NCBI RefSeq assembly: GCF_001186365.1
Contig: NZ_LDTZ01000015.1
Span: 1-64,000, forward strand
Origin: Gordonia jacobaea
GTDB taxonomy: Bacteria; Actinomycetota; Actinomycetes; Mycobacteriales; Mycobacteriaceae
Direction: 5' to 3'
DNA length: 64,000 nucleotides
In this document: piece after piece, positions 63,593 through 64,000 of the stretch
Numbering within the stretch: the first letter of the stretch is position 1
Layout of the letters: the number at the start of each line of letters is the position of its first letter
Notes under the pieces: generated by a model
Told to the model about the DNA's origin: nothing
Database searches by the model: none
Seen by the model: only the letters and a program-made list of their open reading frames with translations
Made by a program: the position numbers and the translations under genes

Positions 63593-63608
63593 TTTTCACA
63601 GATTTAAC
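63593..63608 (-). promoter_or_regulatory. GlnR-like site upstream of liv
   Basis: Minus-strand GTTAA-ATCTGT-GAAAA, the same spacing and almost the same half-sites as the site at 48040-48055. Confidence 0.35.
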
Positions 63609-63624
63609 GCGGCCGACTCAGGGG

Positions 63625-64000
63625 TCAGTCTGTGGGTCCCAACGTTTCGACGACGACCTGCGCGACGGCCTTCATCGTGGTACGACGATCCATCGCTGCG
63701 CGCTGAATCCACTTGAACGCCTCCGGTTCTGACAACGACTGCTTCTCCATGAGCAATCCCTTGGCGCGCTCGACCAGCTTGCGAGTTTCGAGTCGGTCCT
63801 GCATTGTCGCAACTTCTTTTTCAAGCATCTTCAGTTCGTGATAGCGACTGACCGCAACCTCGATGGCGGGAACGAGATCGGCTTTGGAGAATGGCTTCAC
63901 CAAGTACGCCATAGCACCGGCATCTCGGGCTCTCTCGATGAAGTCGCGCTGGCTGAACGCCGTCAACATCACCACTGGCGCCAACCGCTTTTGTGCGATC
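63625..64000 (-). CDS. pdtaR: ANTAR-type response regulator, partial (PdtaR)
   Basis: Only the last 125 codons lie in the window; the gene continues past the right edge. The visible part is the end of a receiver domain (VVMLTAFSQRDFIERARDAGAMAYLVKPFSKADL, with the switch Thr/Ser region and the conserved Lys in VKPF) and a complete ANTAR RNA-binding domain (LETRKLVERAKGLLMEKQSLSEPEAFKWIQRAAMDRR). ANTAR proteins prevent transcription termination by binding paired hairpins. The order pdtaR, then polA nearby, matches M. tuberculosis Rv1626-Rv1629. Confidence 0.9.
   Translation of the reverse strand, partial: IAQKRLAPVVMLTAFSQRDFIERARDAGAMAYLVKPFSKADLVPAIEVAVSRYHELKMLEKEVATMQDRLETRKLVERAKGLLMEKQSLSEPEAFKWIQRAAMDRRTTMKAVAQVVVETLGPTD

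Overview
The window comes from a high-GC actinobacterium of the Mycobacteriales. Gordonia or a close relative is my best guess, but this is inferred from gene order and promoter style, not from a phylogeny. Three things point there. The gene order follows the Mycobacterium tuberculosis chromosome in mirror image: pdtaR, polA, rpsA, coaE-grpB fusion, uvrB, uvrA, infC-rpmI-rplT-RNA methyltransferase, pheS-pheT, argCJBDFRGH, the PhaC-like/acyl-CoA synthetase fusion, a Trm112-like gene and tyrS. An rRNA operon promoter block follows tyrS. About ten genes start directly 6-8 bases after a TAnnnT -10 box, which is the leaderless style common in this order. There are no phages, insertion sequences, CRISPR arrays or tRNA genes that I can see.

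Layout. 1-482: promoters and leader of an rRNA operon whose 16S gene lies beyond the left edge, read leftwards. 483-5258: tyrS, a Trm112-like gene and a lipase/acyl-CoA synthetase fusion. 5367-14134: the complete arginine operon argC-J-B-D-F-R-G-H, with stop and start codons overlapping at most junctions. 14173-15674: a TetR repressor divergent from a DUF4386 membrane protein, with two 17-bp operators between them. 15700-19293: pheST. 19487-21368: an acyltransferase-3 membrane protein and a SRPBCC protein. 21382-23546: infC-rpmI-rplT-methyltransferase, with an ATC start codon on infC and a structured leader. 23869-26459: small proteins (DUF1844, a cysteine-rich DUF1540 pair behind DtxR/IdeR-like boxes, an acidic protein) and a divergent Lrp/LysE-exporter pair. 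26511-29393: uvrA.

29684-37664: a metallo-hydrolase, a DoxX-like protein with a long 22-residue repeat tail, a possible cyclotransferase-fold protein, and two convergent HelD-family RNA polymerase-recycling ATPases. The second ATPase looks like HelR. It has a 21-bp palindrome upstream that resembles the rifamycin-associated element (RAE) as I remember it, so it is probably rifamycin-inducible. 37838-43426: uvrB, DUF402, coaE-grpB and rpsA. 43717-45220: a 2H phosphoesterase and a methyltransferase. 45251-47934: a polar amino-acid ABC transporter. 48254-54634: a secreted lipase, then a catabolic-looking group (decarboxylating dehydrogenase, APC permease, amidohydrolase, TetR) around a perfect 21-bp palindrome. 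54645-64000: polA, a GNAT acetyltransferase, the liv branched-chain amino-acid ABC operon, and the 3' part of an ANTAR response regulator (pdtaR).

Functionally the window is mostly housekeeping (translation, arginine synthesis, DNA repair, nutrient uptake). The most interesting parts are regulatory: the RAE-helR pair, the infC leader, the metal-box/DUF1540 unit, the palindrome-centred dehydrogenase/permease/amidohydrolase group, and a GlnR-like motif shared by the two amino-acid uptake operons.
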